Below the pieces are notes generated by a model, which was given only the letters and a program-made list of their open reading frames with translations, searched no databases and was not told the origin of the DNA. From Halicephalobus mephisto (Eukaryota > Nematoda > Chromadorea > Rhabditida > Panagrolaimidae), in contig SWDT01000564.1 of the NCBI GenBank assembly GCA_009193035.1, positions 46,001-110,000 on the forward strand: a stretch of 64,000 nt of DNA. Reading direction: 5' to 3'. Below, piece after piece: positions 45,360-56,343 of the stretch. The translations under genes and the position numbers were made by a program. The stretch's first letter is position 1. Each line of letters opens with the position of its first letter.

Positions 45360-45900
45360 AAATATTAAAAATACAAAATTCAAAACTTTTGGTCCTGATT
45401 GGAAAATATAAAAACTCGTGTCGAGACCGTTTTTGGAGTTTTTTTAAAAATAACTACTTTTTTTATAATATGATTTTAAAATTTTTAAAATACTAAAAAT
45501 ATAAAATTTGCAACCTTTGGTCCTGATTGGAAAATATAAAAACTCGTGTCGAGACCGTTTTTTGGAGTTTCATCACAAACATTTCCACGTTTTATGAAAA
45601 TAATTTACAACCTTCTCAAATCATATAAGCATAAAATTCCACACTTTTCAATCTTGATTGGAAAAATAAAAATTCATATCTGAATCATTTTTGGAATTTT
45701 ATTAAAATAGTTTTTTCATAATGATATAATTTTAAAATCTAAAATCATATAAACACAAAATTCCACATTTTTTGGCCTTAACTAAAAAACACAAAATTTT
45801 ACAATTTTTAGTCTTGACTAAAAAGCACAAAATTTTACATTTTTTGGTCTTGACTAGAAAACACAAAAATTCGTGTCGAGATAATATTGCACAATATTGT
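45360..45900. repeat. loosely tandem CGTGTCGAGACC-containing repeat
   Basis: Four or five diverged units of about 110-130 bp with TTGGTCCTGATTGGAAAATA, AAAAACTCGTGTCGAGACCG and TTTTTGGAGTTT in order. The first two units are nearly identical. Confidence 0.65.
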
Positions 45901-46804
45901 GACAATTTTATTTAATTTTTATGTTTTGTAGCTTTGCATAAACACTAGATTATGTTCAGTGATTTCTGGTCTCGATTGGGAAGCTTTAAAAGTATCTTTA
46001 AAATGACGTCATGGAATTTTTGTATTTTCAGTATTATGATTGGATTTTTATTTTTTGGAATTTGAAGTTACAATTTTTATTTGACTCTGTTCCAGTCTGT
46101 TTCATCTGATTTCGAAAGACCAGGCACGGATCAGACACAACTATGCCATAATTTGCATAATCCCCTGAAATCCCTTTGTGGACTTTTAAAAGGACCCGGG
46201 TTTCCTTTTTCGAAGACTTGGATCAGCTCAAGTTATCAATTTTTCCACAAAATAAGGATTTCTCATTTTTATCGAAATTAAAAATCTGGAATTTTCGTGT
46301 TAAGACAAAAATTTTCGAATTTTTTCTTTTTTTAAAAATGTTTTTAATTCTGTAATTAATTTTTATAAAAATTAAAATTTTTGAGTTTTTTCTTTTTTTT
46401 AAAATTTTATAACTAATTTTTTATAAATATTTGAAAAATTTGAAATTTAAATTCTTTAATAAAATTAGAAAAATTTTAATTTTTTTATTCTTTGTTATTA
46501 TTTGTTATGATTTCTAAATTTTCCAAATTATATTTATTTCGTTTATTTTCTCGATTAACTTTAAAAAATTAAATTTTTCAAAACAAAAATTTTTGAAAAA
46601 GAAAAAAATAAAAAGTTTCATATTTTAGAACGAAAAAATTAAATTCAAAAATTTAATCACCAATTTATATAAAATGGAATATTTTTTTATCAAAAAAAAA
46701 ATCACCATAATTGTTGTGTCTTAATGTAAAAAAATTAAATATTAAATTCTATGAATTTATGAAAAAAGAACATATATTTTTAAAAATTAAAGTTTCGTGA
46801 ATCC

Positions 46805-47165
46805 TGTATCTTACCGCGAAAATTTGATAAAAAAAAATCTGACCATATATTTAGGTAAAAATAAGTTTCCTCAAAAATGAATTTTTTTATTTTAAAAGGA
46901 CAATTAGAATTAAATTTTATTGTTTAAAAATATTTTTTTAAAAAGTTTTTAAATTTATCTTTTCCAAGCTTCGTATCTTACCGCGAAAATTTGATTAAAA
47001 AAATCTGACCATATATTTAGGTAAAAATAAATTTCCTCAAAAATGAATTTTTTTATTTTAAAAGGACAATTAGAATTAAATTTTATTGTTTAGAAATATT
47101 TTTTTTAAATTTATCTTTTCCAAGCTTCGTATCTTACCGCGAAAATTTGATAAAAAAACCTGACC
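46805..47165. repeat. three-unit tandem repeat, about 160 bp
   Basis: GTATCTTACCGCGAAAATTT begins at 46806, 46973 and 47129 (167 and 156 bp apart). Units include CTGACCATATATTTAGGTAA and GGACAATTAGAATTAAATTT. The third unit is truncated. Confidence 0.8.
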
Positions 47166-47370
47166 ATTAAATTTTTTGATAAAAAACGAGACACTGATAA
47201 ATGTCGATGATATTTCAGTATCGATCGACTTGAAGCCGTTTCAGCATATTTGGTCGACAGGAAACGTGACTAACGTGGAATTTTCATGTTTTGATGGTGT
47301 CCTGATTTTTCTGGAACAATCCTAGTTCCATCGATGTGTTTTGTGCCGTTTTGATTTTTTAAATTCAAAA

Positions 47371-49725
47371 ATGATGGAAAAAAACATAAAATTGGTCGTT
47401 GTTGGAGATGCTTATATTGGAAAAACAAGGTCAGTTTTGTTTAATTTTTTAAAATTTATATTTTTCGATTATTTTAAACAAAAAAAATCAGATTAAATTT
47501 AAATAATTCGAAAAATTTATTTTTATTAAAATTTAAAAAAATACAGTATCCATGCTGAGAGATATTTGAAAATTAAATTTCGCAACTTGCGGGCAACATG
47601 GCGGCAGGTAGGGTGGACGGTTCAAAGTTGATCTTTGATTTTCGTTTTGTTACTTTACCTAAAATCCGTGTAATCCTTCGTAGTCGTAAAAGGACCAGTC
47701 CGAAGCAGATGGGACTTCTTAATACGCGAGAGGATTATAAGCCCGATCCAGATCAAATTTATATATAAAGCAACTTTTCGGACCTTAAATGTAAAAAATG
47801 ATTACAGTTAAATAATATTGAATAAAAATCAAATTCCTACTTTCACGAGACAATTTCCAATGCAATGAGGATCTTCTTCACATTTGAAATAATCTTATTA
47901 TTTTAATAATTAAAAAGATTTATATATGAAACAAATTTTCGGACATAAAATGCAAAAAATGATTAAAGTTAAATAATCTTTGTTAAAAGCCCATTCCCTA
48001 CTTTCATGAAGATCTTTTTGGTATCTAAAATGATTTTATTATTTTAATTCAATTGAAATTCATATATGAAAACTAGTTTTTGAAGGTTATCTATAAAAAA
48101 TAACTATAGTTCTTTAATTTTTATTAAAAATCCATTCCCTATCTCCACGAAACCATTTACACTTTAATAAGAATCTTCTTCACATCTTAAATGATTTTAT
48201 TATTTTGATCCAAGTGAAATTCATATATGAACAAACCTTTGAAGTTTCTAAATGACCAAAAACCAATACTCTACTACCTAAAATCCAAAATTACAACATA
48301 AATTGCATTCAATAGCGAAATTACATAGTTATTTGCAGTATAAAAATAAAATTAAACGAAAAATAATGATTTTTTAAATAATTTTTATTTTAAAAAAATT
48401 TTACTTTTTGCTGACTCGGCCGAATGTTGCCCGCAATTTGCGAATTTTATTTTTGTTCCAAAATTGACTTTATCTAAAATATAAATTATTTTTTTTAGTT
48501 TGTTATTGGCCTATACAGAACAAAGATTTATTGGAAATTACGAAACTACTGTATTCGACAACTGGGCCGTCACGGTGACGGTGGATCAGAACAGATATAC
48601 TCTTAATCTTTTCGACACTGCTGGACAAGTTTGTTTTGAAATTAATTATTTTTTAATAAAAAACAATTTTCAGGAAGAATATGCTCATCTGAGATCCCTC
48701 GGATATCCTCACACGGATGTTTTTCTTCTTTGTTTTTCTTTGGTCGACAGAACAAGTCTGGAAAACTGTCAAATCCTCTGGATGCCAGAAATCCGGAAGT
48801 ATGTAGGAGACGATATTCCTGTAATCCTTGTAGGAACAAAACAAGATCTCCATGAATCCGCCCCTCCACAAGAGAAAGTTGACTTGAAGCAAGCAGAACA
48901 GATCGCCAAGGAAGTGGGTTTCAATTACTACTACTTTTTAAAACTTTTTAGAAATGTCAAAAATCTATTATAAGATTTAAAGAATTTTTGGAACATTGAT
49001 TTTTGGAAGATTTCAGAAGATTCTAAAAATTTTCAATGGAATTTTGTGGAACTTTTGAAAAGCTTCTAGAATCTAGTATGAAGTTTTAAGAATTTTCTGA
49101 AATCTTCCATAAATCGATAAAATTCTGTATAACTTTTCAAAATCTCCTGAAAGCTTCTGGAATCTAGTATGAAATTTTGAGAATTTTCTGAACTCTTTCA
49201 TAAATCAATGGAATTTTATAAAACTTTTCAAAATCTCCTGGAATTTAGTGTGAAATTTTGAGAATTTTCGAAGTATTATGGAATTTTTGAAATCCTTCAT
49301 CAATAGAATTTTATAAAACTCTCCAAATCTCCTGGAATCTAGTATGAAGTTTTAAAAATTTTCGAAGTATTATGGAAATTTCTGAAATCTTTTAGAATCT
49401 AGCAAACGTTCATAGAATTTTCCAAAATTTTATAAAAAATATTTAAAATTTTCGAAAATGTATTTCGAATTTTGGAATTTTTTATATTTGCGAAATTTGT
49501 TTCGAAATAATTTTATAAAAATGTTTAGATTTTTGACGAATATGATTTAATACGTCATTGATGAAAAATATTTAGATGGGATGTATATCATTCATGACAT
49601 GCTCAGCCTTGACCCACCGAGGTCTCAAGCGGATATTCGACGAGGCTATCTTAGCTGCCAGAGGCGACTTGAAGCCTTACAGTAAGACCAAGAACAAAGA
49701 TAATCCATGTTGCAAAATTCTCTAG
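47371..49725 (+). CDS. chw-1: Rho-family GTPase of Chp/Wrch type
   Basis: Four exons (47371-47429, 48499-48628, 48674-48913, 49576-49725) give 192 aa, the standard length of a Rho GTPase. Seen are the P-loop GDAYIGKT (residues 12-19), switch I YETTVFDNW, DTAGQEE (from 59), TKQD base-recognition motif, a Rho insert region (HESAPPQEKVDLKQAEQIAK), TCSALTHRGLKRIFDEAI and the prenylation box CKIL. The Ras Gly12 position is Ala14, as I recall for C. elegans CHW-1, where it is thought to raise activity. Assignment to chw-1 rests on that residue and overall divergence from Rac/Cdc42/Rho, so it is less certain than the family. The exon 3 donor was placed at GAA|GTGGGT because only that joins in frame. 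Rho GTPases control actin and cell polarity; CHW-1 acts in Wnt-dependent vulval cell polarity. Intron 1 is 1069 nt. Confidence 0.9.
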
Positions 49726-50639
49726 TCAACTATCTCTTTATAAAAAATAAAAAATTAAACATTCACAAATTTGGCTTCAATTCTTGAAATATTCAAAGTC
49801 GTCTGGTTACTCTAAAACGAAAAAAAATTAATTTTTTAAATTAAATTTTCTGTAAATTAAAAACCAAAACGTTTTTAAATTAAAAATAAAATTTTTAAAA
49901 AAATTAAAAATTAAACTTTTTGTTAAAATTAAAAATTAAACTTTTTTTTTAAATTAAAAATTAAACTTTTTTTAAATTAAAAATTACATTTTGAGGAGAT
50001 TCGGAAAATATCCAGACCCAATTCCATACAAAAATTACGGTAGAAAGAATAATAACAATTGGAGGAATAAGGATGTTCCAAAGGTCTCTCATTTTCGATT
50101 TTATCCAAAAATGTAAAACTAGATTGAAAAAAATGGATTCAAAGTTTTTTTGAGAAGAAAATTATCTGATAAAATCTCGAAAAATTGATTTCGAATTTTC
50201 CGGATTTTGAATTGAACAATTCGATTCGATTCTAGATTCTCCACTTTTCGAATTCAATTTTGTTCGAAATTAATTCAAATTTGTTCGAAATTAACAGCTC
50301 TAGTAATGAACATTGACCAGATGATAGAAAATCGATGGATAAATGTGATTCATCTTAAAGAAACTACTCCGACTTTTGTAAACTTAACCAAATAAATCAA
50401 CATAAAAACATCGTCATTTTTTGCTGTTGAAGAAAAGCTGAAATAAACAATCATTGATAAACTCATCATAAAACTTGAAACTTTAGTGTCGATTAAGTCG
50501 CATTTATCGTATTTAATATAAAACATGATATTAACGACGTTCGAGAGAGAATTTGGGGAATTGAGATTTTTCTGGTCTTAATAGTAGCTCTCCAGCGAAA
50601 TTTGAATTACGTCATCAGTGCTCCGGATTATGAAAGTTA

Positions 50640-51150
50640 ACAATCAGAGTTCGAGGTCGAAGTCTGAACTTTTCGTGTTGAGACAGCTTTTGTAAATTTA
50701 TTTTATTTCAAAAACTTGTTCTGTCTTGCATTGCTTGATAGTTAGAACCTAGTATCTAGGTATTCTGAATCCAAACATGCTTCACAAGTTGTGTCTTAGC
50801 ACAAAAAGTCCAAATTTTTATCTCGAACTCTAATTTCAAACTTTAATTGTCAACTTCTACTTCGAACTTTGACGTCAAACTTAGACCATAAACTTTGGAT
50901 CTAGAATGTTCAGTGCTTCATTTTATCAAATATAATCCACAAGTTGTGTCTTAGCACGAAAAGTCTAAATTTTTATCTCAAACTCTAATTTCAAACTTTG
51001 TTGATTGCAAATTCAAATTTTGAACTTTAATGGCAAACAGTGCTTCGTATTATCAAAATCAAAACCCAAAATTTGAGGTCGGAATTTGGATTTTTTATGT
51101 TAAGATACAACTTATGAATTATGTTTGAATGAGAGGAATCTAGTTAAATT
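50640..51150. repeat. alternating inverted copies of ACAAGTTGTGTCTTAGCAC
   Basis: Direct copies lie at 50787 and 50948. Reverse-oriented relatives, GTGTTGAGACAGCTTTTG and TATGTTAAGATACAACTT, lie at about 50680 and 51085. The blocks also share GTCGAAGTCTGAACTTTT-like arms, so neighbouring blocks can pair. Confidence 0.55.
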
Positions 51151-51609
51151 TCAATTATCAATTTAGATGAAACAGATTTCCGAAATAGAAAAATTTATGT
51201 TTTTTAATATAAAAAATTAGAATTTCGACCTCGAACCCTGAGTTTCGATTTTGATAAAACAGAATACTGGTTTATTATTCATCTTTCTTTTTACCTAAAA
51301 TCAACAAATTTCAACTATTTTTGAAACTAAATAAATTGTGTTTTAATACATCAGCCAAAACAATAGAAATTTATTTATTTATAAAAAAAACGAATAAATG
51401 ACCATCAATCCAGTTGTGATTAATTTTCGATTTTTTTATTCATCAACTCATTGATTTTTCGGAAATTCTTTCATATATAAAAAACGATTTAAAATCAAAT
51501 TTGTCCATGAATGAATCAAGCACAACTTTAATGAAATTCGACGAAAATAATTCATATCTAAAAACTCGATTAATTTTCGACGGAATTTTTTGGATTATTT
51601 CTGATTTTT

Positions 51610-51920
51610 TCAATATCCATCAATGTTTCTCTTGGATTGTGCACAATCTATTTGAGTAGAAGCTTGTATAACTTTGGTCCCGAAGGGAAATACCCTGAGG
51701 ACCAACGAAAAGCATACGATTGCAGATCGGCAGCAATTTGGAGATTGCGCAATAATTTTTGTAAAGTTGTAATTTATCTCGTGCCTTTGGCCCCATGAAG
51801 TTGTTTCCACACATTTCTCGTCTACATGCGGATCAGGAACCCCTAGATACGATCTAACAGTTTCACTATGTAACAACCACCTTCGAAGACGTACAAGAGT
51901 TTTATATTTAATTTAACTTC
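51610..51920 (-). other. coding-like patch of uncertain status
   Basis: A base mix unlike the flanks, with open frames on both strands. The longest is the minus-strand 51876-51610 frame (LHSETVRSYLGVPDPHVDEK, then VETTSWGQRHEINYNFTKII); it stays open upstream to about 51913 but has no good ATG or acceptor there. A plus-strand frame (YNFGPEGKYPEDQRKAYDCR) overlaps it. I do not recognise either. It could be a single exon of an unresolved gene or a gene remnant. Confidence 0.25.
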
Positions 51921-52832
51921 AATCTAGAAACTTCCAAATCCATCTAGACAAAATATATTTCCAAAAAAATTAATCCTAAAATCGAGTAAGATTACTAAAC
52001 TCTCACGCAAGTTAATTTCTAGCAAGTTCCGAAAATTCGTGTCGAGACCATTTCGCAGCAAAATTTATTTTTTAAAATATTAGGATGTTCTAAAATCTAA
52101 TGAAATCTTTAAAGCTATCTGAAACCAAAGTTTTTAAACGTTTTGAAATTTTTTCTAAAACAATTTCGTAAAAAAATTATTTTTTAATTCTACAGTAACA
52201 TAATATTTAAAACTTTTCAGATTCTATAAAAACTTCTGAAAATTTCAAAAATATAAATTTTCAAAACTATTTAAAATTTTTTGGGAAAAAATTTCATAAA
52301 AAATTAATTTTTTTAAACATAATTTTCTGCAAAATTCGATAAATTAAATTTTTTTTATAATTTCAGGTCTGTGATTGAAATTGCACTTTTCAAAATCGAT
52401 GTTTTGTCAACTGTCTTTTATTTAAATAAGCAACATTTTCGATTTAAATGTTTCAAAATTTTCGCAAAAATAGGAATTTATTTAAAAATTTATGTTTCTA
52501 AACGACGGAAAATTTTGAAGAATTTTTTTCTTTCTATAATTGTGTAACTAAGGATTTCAGAATAATTTTAAAGTATAAATACATCAATATCCATTTTTAG
52601 TGTACTTCACAAAAATCTGTTTACATAGTAATTAAATTTTACATTTGTTAATTTTTTGCACTTTTTAGAGAAAAAATTCCAATTTTAATATTTGATAAAT
52701 ATTTTTTTTAAATTATAAAATTTTTATAAAAAAACTTTTTGTTTCGAGATTTTTTAAATTTTCTTAAATCCTAAAAATTAGAAGTTTCAATTGTTGGAAA
52801 ATTGATTTTTTAAAATATTTTTTTCCAGAAAG

Positions 52833-55800
52833 ATGCTAAGAGTTTCGAGAAATAAAATATTAGGCCTAAGTCTGGCTTGCGGGATGTGTTTAATCTTCTA
52901 TCATTACCGTTCTCCAACGACTAATCCGATTCTTCTGGAGCTTGAAAAAGTCCAAAGTTGTTTGGAAAACTTATTTTCTAAAGAATATACTTCCATAGAT
53001 GAATATTATTCACTTCCAACTACTACTTTGGTTCGTTTATTTGTAATTCTTTTGTTAAAAAATAATATTACAAAAAATTGGGTTTTAGTATGAACTTATC
53101 AAGATGAATTTCCGGGATATTGTAGGAATTTCTAAAATCTAAGGTTTTAGATATATTGGGAAAAATTTGAAGTTTTAATTTTCTGAATTTTAATTTCCAA
53201 ACTTTCATTAAAATCTGTAAGATTCATATACTCCTCATTAGATTCTGGAATATTCCATAAGCTTCTAGAAACTCCTATCATATTTTAAATTTCAAAATTT
53301 GCATAGTTTTTGAAGACCTCGAGTTCCCATAAAAATTTAAGATTCTAACAGCTTTCAGAGTCCTCAATTACTCACTTTCAGAATTGTACCTCAAATCTTT
53401 TCGATTCTCTCTATATCCTAAGGTTAGGACTCCCGACAGTAGAGATCAAATACCATCTAAAGTCCAAAGACCCAACCGACAGCTGCAACATCATTACTCT
53501 AGGTATTGGAAGAGAAATAGATGCAGAACGGGATCTTAAAAAAAAAATTCCCCAGTGTACTTTTCTAGGAGCAGATCCAGGAAACAAAGGTAACGAAATT
53601 TACGAAACAGAACTTCATGGAATACTTGTCAAAGAAGCCATCGGAGCGAAATCCGGAAACTACCATGGATCATTTCTCGACAATTCCGGAGGTTACGGTT
53701 TGAGAACGATGAATCACACGTCTTTGGAGGACTTTTTGAAGAAGCACAACGGACTTCGGTTGATCGATCAAGTCTTCATCGACATCGAAGGAGCTGAATT
53801 CAGTATTTTCGAAGTCTTGATAGGTTGGTTTTGCAATGCGGAGTCTGTCACATTAAACAATTCTGTTATCTATTCTTCTTGCATACAAAGACACGCATAA
53901 CAATAGTAGCTAATAATAGTGCAATTGATGCCCAACACTCTTCCAGCTAAGAATAGAATAGCTAATTGTAGTTTAGGGTTTTTTGTTCTAGAACGGCATA
54001 GAAGATGAGGGGATTCTAAAACCGTTTAATATATCAACAACGACACGTAGATACAAAAAATTAATAGTAACGAAAAATAATAGCGTAACTGGTAATCAAC
54101 ATTCATTCAGCTGACAATAGATTAGTTAATTATAATGCACAGCTTTTCACTCTAGAATTATATGAAAAAAAAGAAAAAATTAAAACTTTTAGATATATCG
54201 ACGACACGTATAAATAAAAAATTACCCTAATTTCCGAAGCATAAGCCCGGGCTTATACACGGGAAAATGGTGCGCGGTTTATGGTTCCGCGCAGATGGTC
54301 AAGCCACCATGTTTCCAAACTGTTGTCTTTCAATTTTGTTCGTCAGTAATTTTTTGAAATTTATTTTATTATCAAAACTAACAAAAACACAACAATTTTA
54401 ATCGTCCAGTGCGAGCGCTGAAAGGTCTTTGTATAAAGTTTCTATGTTTTCTTCTAATACTCTTCTGAATCTGTTCTTGATGGAATCCACAGACACGGCT
54501 TCGAAACTCTCTATAATCCACCTACAAACTTCTGAATGGAAAGCTCGCTTCATTCTTCCGCTCTTAGTGTATTTGTGACCGTCGGCATTCGACATCCAAT
54601 TCTCCCAATGATTTCTCAACTGATTTTTAAACACCTTATTTACCGAAATGTCCAAAGGCTGCAACAACTTCGTCAATCCTCCAGGAATTACTGCAATTTT
54701 AGTGTTCTTGGATGAAGGCTTTGGCTGCTACAGTCAGATGAGATCTAGCAGAATCAAATATCAGAAGAGACTTCTGGGGATCAGGTGATAGATTTGGCCT
54801 TCCTATCCAGCATTCTTTGACCCAATACTCCATCATTGACTCGTTCATCCACCTGTTTTCATTAGCCTTGACGACGATGCCGACAGGGAACTTCTCCTTG
54901 GGCACAGTTTTGCGTTTAAAAATGACTAGCGGTGGACACTTATTCCCATTTACAGTAACTGCCAAAACCACAGTAAAGTTACATTTCTCAGAACTAGTTA
55001 TCGTGACGCCAATTTCTTCCTTACCTTTCTCGTCAACTGTGAAACTCCCTGGGAGATCAAACAAAACTGGAACTTCGTCCATGTTCCCGAGGTTTGCGAG
55101 ACTGATTTCTGTACTCTCAATGTATACAAAGTGTCTGAACCTCGCAACTTTTTCCTTGAAATCTCTGGAAGCTTCTGCCCAACAGACGTGGTTCTTGGAA
55201 CAGCCAAATTCCATCTTCGCATAAAGCTGTGACACCAGTGAGCTCCTCCAGTCAAATCTTCAATCTTTAGACGTTCGGTAATCGTTTTTGCATGTAAACG
55301 GATACGTATTGTGGACACTTGCTTCTTCGCTACTCGTTCGCTGACAACCCAGTCTCTTAATTCACTTTCTAATTCTTCGCATCTTGGTTTGTGCCCCTGA
55401 AGGCTCGTCTTGACCTATTTGCTGCTTTCAAAACATCCCTATTGACCTTCCATCTTCTAATTGAACGATCATCTACTCCAAATTCAGCAGCAGTTGCGAG
55501 AGTGCCATACTCATCAGCAAAACTCACACCTTTGAGCTTATATTCTGCTGTAAAAGACCTCCTCTTCATCGGACACCTTGAACTTTTAAAAATCACATGC
55601 AAAGCACGACATCATTGATGAACATACTTACTTTGTCAAAAAAACACAATAAACAACAAATTGGCAATCAAAAATGATTGCTAAACCCAACATAAGATCT
55701 TTTAAGTTCATATATAAAGCCCCGAAAAATTTTCCTTCCGAGACCAGACGGGCTTATACTCCGGAAATTAAGGTAATAAAATAACTGATACTCGGTACTT

Positions 55801-56343
55801 TTTCAAAAGCAGATCAGCCGATTCCAGTAAGGGGATTTTCGCTTTAGAATTGCATGAAAACCAGGGAAATATTATAACTGATATATTGACGACAACAAAA
55901 AAAAGTAAAAAATAATAACAATATTAGTAATAATAAACGCACAACTGACAGCACCCCTTCAACCTATAATAGACAAACAGATTAATGCGCAGGCAATTTC
56001 CCTTCGAGACCGCTCTCTGCAAGTTGAGTTCATTTCGGCTAAAGGAACTCCAATCCAACAATCAATCAACAATTTTAATACTTTAATTTTAATATTTTTA
56101 ATAATTTTAATAATTTTAGAAAATTCAAATTTGCCGATCATCTGCCAGTTCAATGCCGAGATTCACTACCTTCAAGATCCGAAACCCATCAAGAAACCCC
56201 AAGTCGTCACCCAGTTCCTCCGGCTTTCTAAAAAATCGAATTTTATTCCTCTAAGAATCGACGGAACAAACTTCGGATTTTTGAGAACATTTTGGGTCAA
56301 TATAGGAAATCCGATTTGTTTGAAAAAGTACTTTGGAGTTTAA
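52833..56343 (+). CDS. FkbM-type methyltransferase with N-terminal membrane anchor
   Basis: Exons 52833-53030, 53382-53823 and 56120-56343 join in phase for 287 aa. A short basic start (MLRVSRNK) precedes a hydrophobic segment (ILGLSLACGMCLIFYHY, residues 9-25), so it is probably a type II membrane protein of the secretory pathway. The domain contains CNIITLGIGREIDAERDL and CTFLGADPG (SAM-binding loop and following acidic residue), SLEDFLKKHNGLRLIDQVF, FIDIEGAEFSIFEVL and ICQFNAEIHY, an order typical of the large nematode FkbM/methyltransferase-21 family. The substrate is not known; FkbM proteins are usually O-methyltransferases. Intron 2 (53824-56119, 2296 nt) carries a DNA transposon and tandem repeats. 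No break is seen in the coding exons, so the gene looks intact despite the insertion. Confidence 0.85.
54225..55773 (-). mobile_element. pogo/Tigger-like DNA transposon, decayed
   Basis: 1549 bp bounded by terminal inverted repeats of about 25 bp (left CCCTAATTTCCGAAGCATAA, right, read inward, CCTTAATTTCCGGAGTATAA, both continuing GCCCG) and by a TA dinucleotide on each side, as for Tc1/mariner-superfamily elements. It carries a reverse-oriented transposase pseudogene. It lies in intron 2 of the methyltransferase gene, in opposite orientation to it. The ends are about 85% alike, so the insertion is not brand new. Confidence 0.88.
54398..55569 (-). pseudogene. transposase pseudogene (HTH + CENP-B-like + DDE_1)
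   Basis: The start MKRRSFTAEYKLKGVSFADE and following helix-turn-helix (AAEFGVDDRSIRRWK) belong to the N-terminal DNA-binding domain. The segment with GAHWCHSFMRRWNLAVPRTT is the CENP-B-like part. NMDEVPVLFDLPG, LIFDSARSHL and LTKLLQPLDISVNK carry the three catalytic aspartates, with about 35 residues between the last two. Frame must change three times: near 55382 (after GTNQ), near 55170 (around LPE/DFKEK) and near 54702 (after IQEH). The element is therefore not able to make its own transposase. The final frame ends at 54398. Confidence 0.85.

Larger units (their letters stand above)
42863..47370. other. 4.5 kb intergenic region, repeats only
   Basis: No gene is seen. 43130-43870 is a GAATTTCGAAATCGAACTTT array. 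Small GC-richer patches at 43920-44160, 45000-45120 and 46081-46240 have no consistent frame or splice sites. 45360-45900 reuses TTTTGGTCCTGATTGGAAAA and CGTGTCGAGACCG. 46805-47165 is a three-unit repeat. 47200-47370, with a more even base mix, is probably the promoter of the Rho GTPase gene. Confidence 0.55.
49726..52832. other. 3.1 kb intergenic region with inverted repeat family
   Basis: 49860-49990 is an AAAATTAAAAATTAAACTTT run. 50640-51150 holds four related blocks with ACAAGTTGTGTCTTAGCAC (50787, 50948) and their approximate complements (50684, 51090). 51610-51930 has a coding-like patch listed separately. 51930-52832 is AT-rich with one CGTGTCGAGACCATTTCG motif at 52040. No confident gene is seen. 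Confidence 0.5.
53905..55960. repeat. tandem repeat array interrupted by a transposon
   Basis: Units of about 140-165 bp with anchors TTCTAGAAC (53988), CTCTAGAATTATATGAAAA (54150) and CTTTAGAATTGCATGAAAA (55843), each followed by ATATATCGACGACACGTA-like words and ended by GCTGACAATAG or similar. The pogo-like element at 54225-55773 sits inside one unit. Removing it restores the spacing, so the array is older than the insertion. Confidence 0.65.

Noticed and set aside
46081..46281. 66-codon plus-strand frame
   Set aside because: No splice sites or recognisable motif; a composition bump in a repeat-rich desert.
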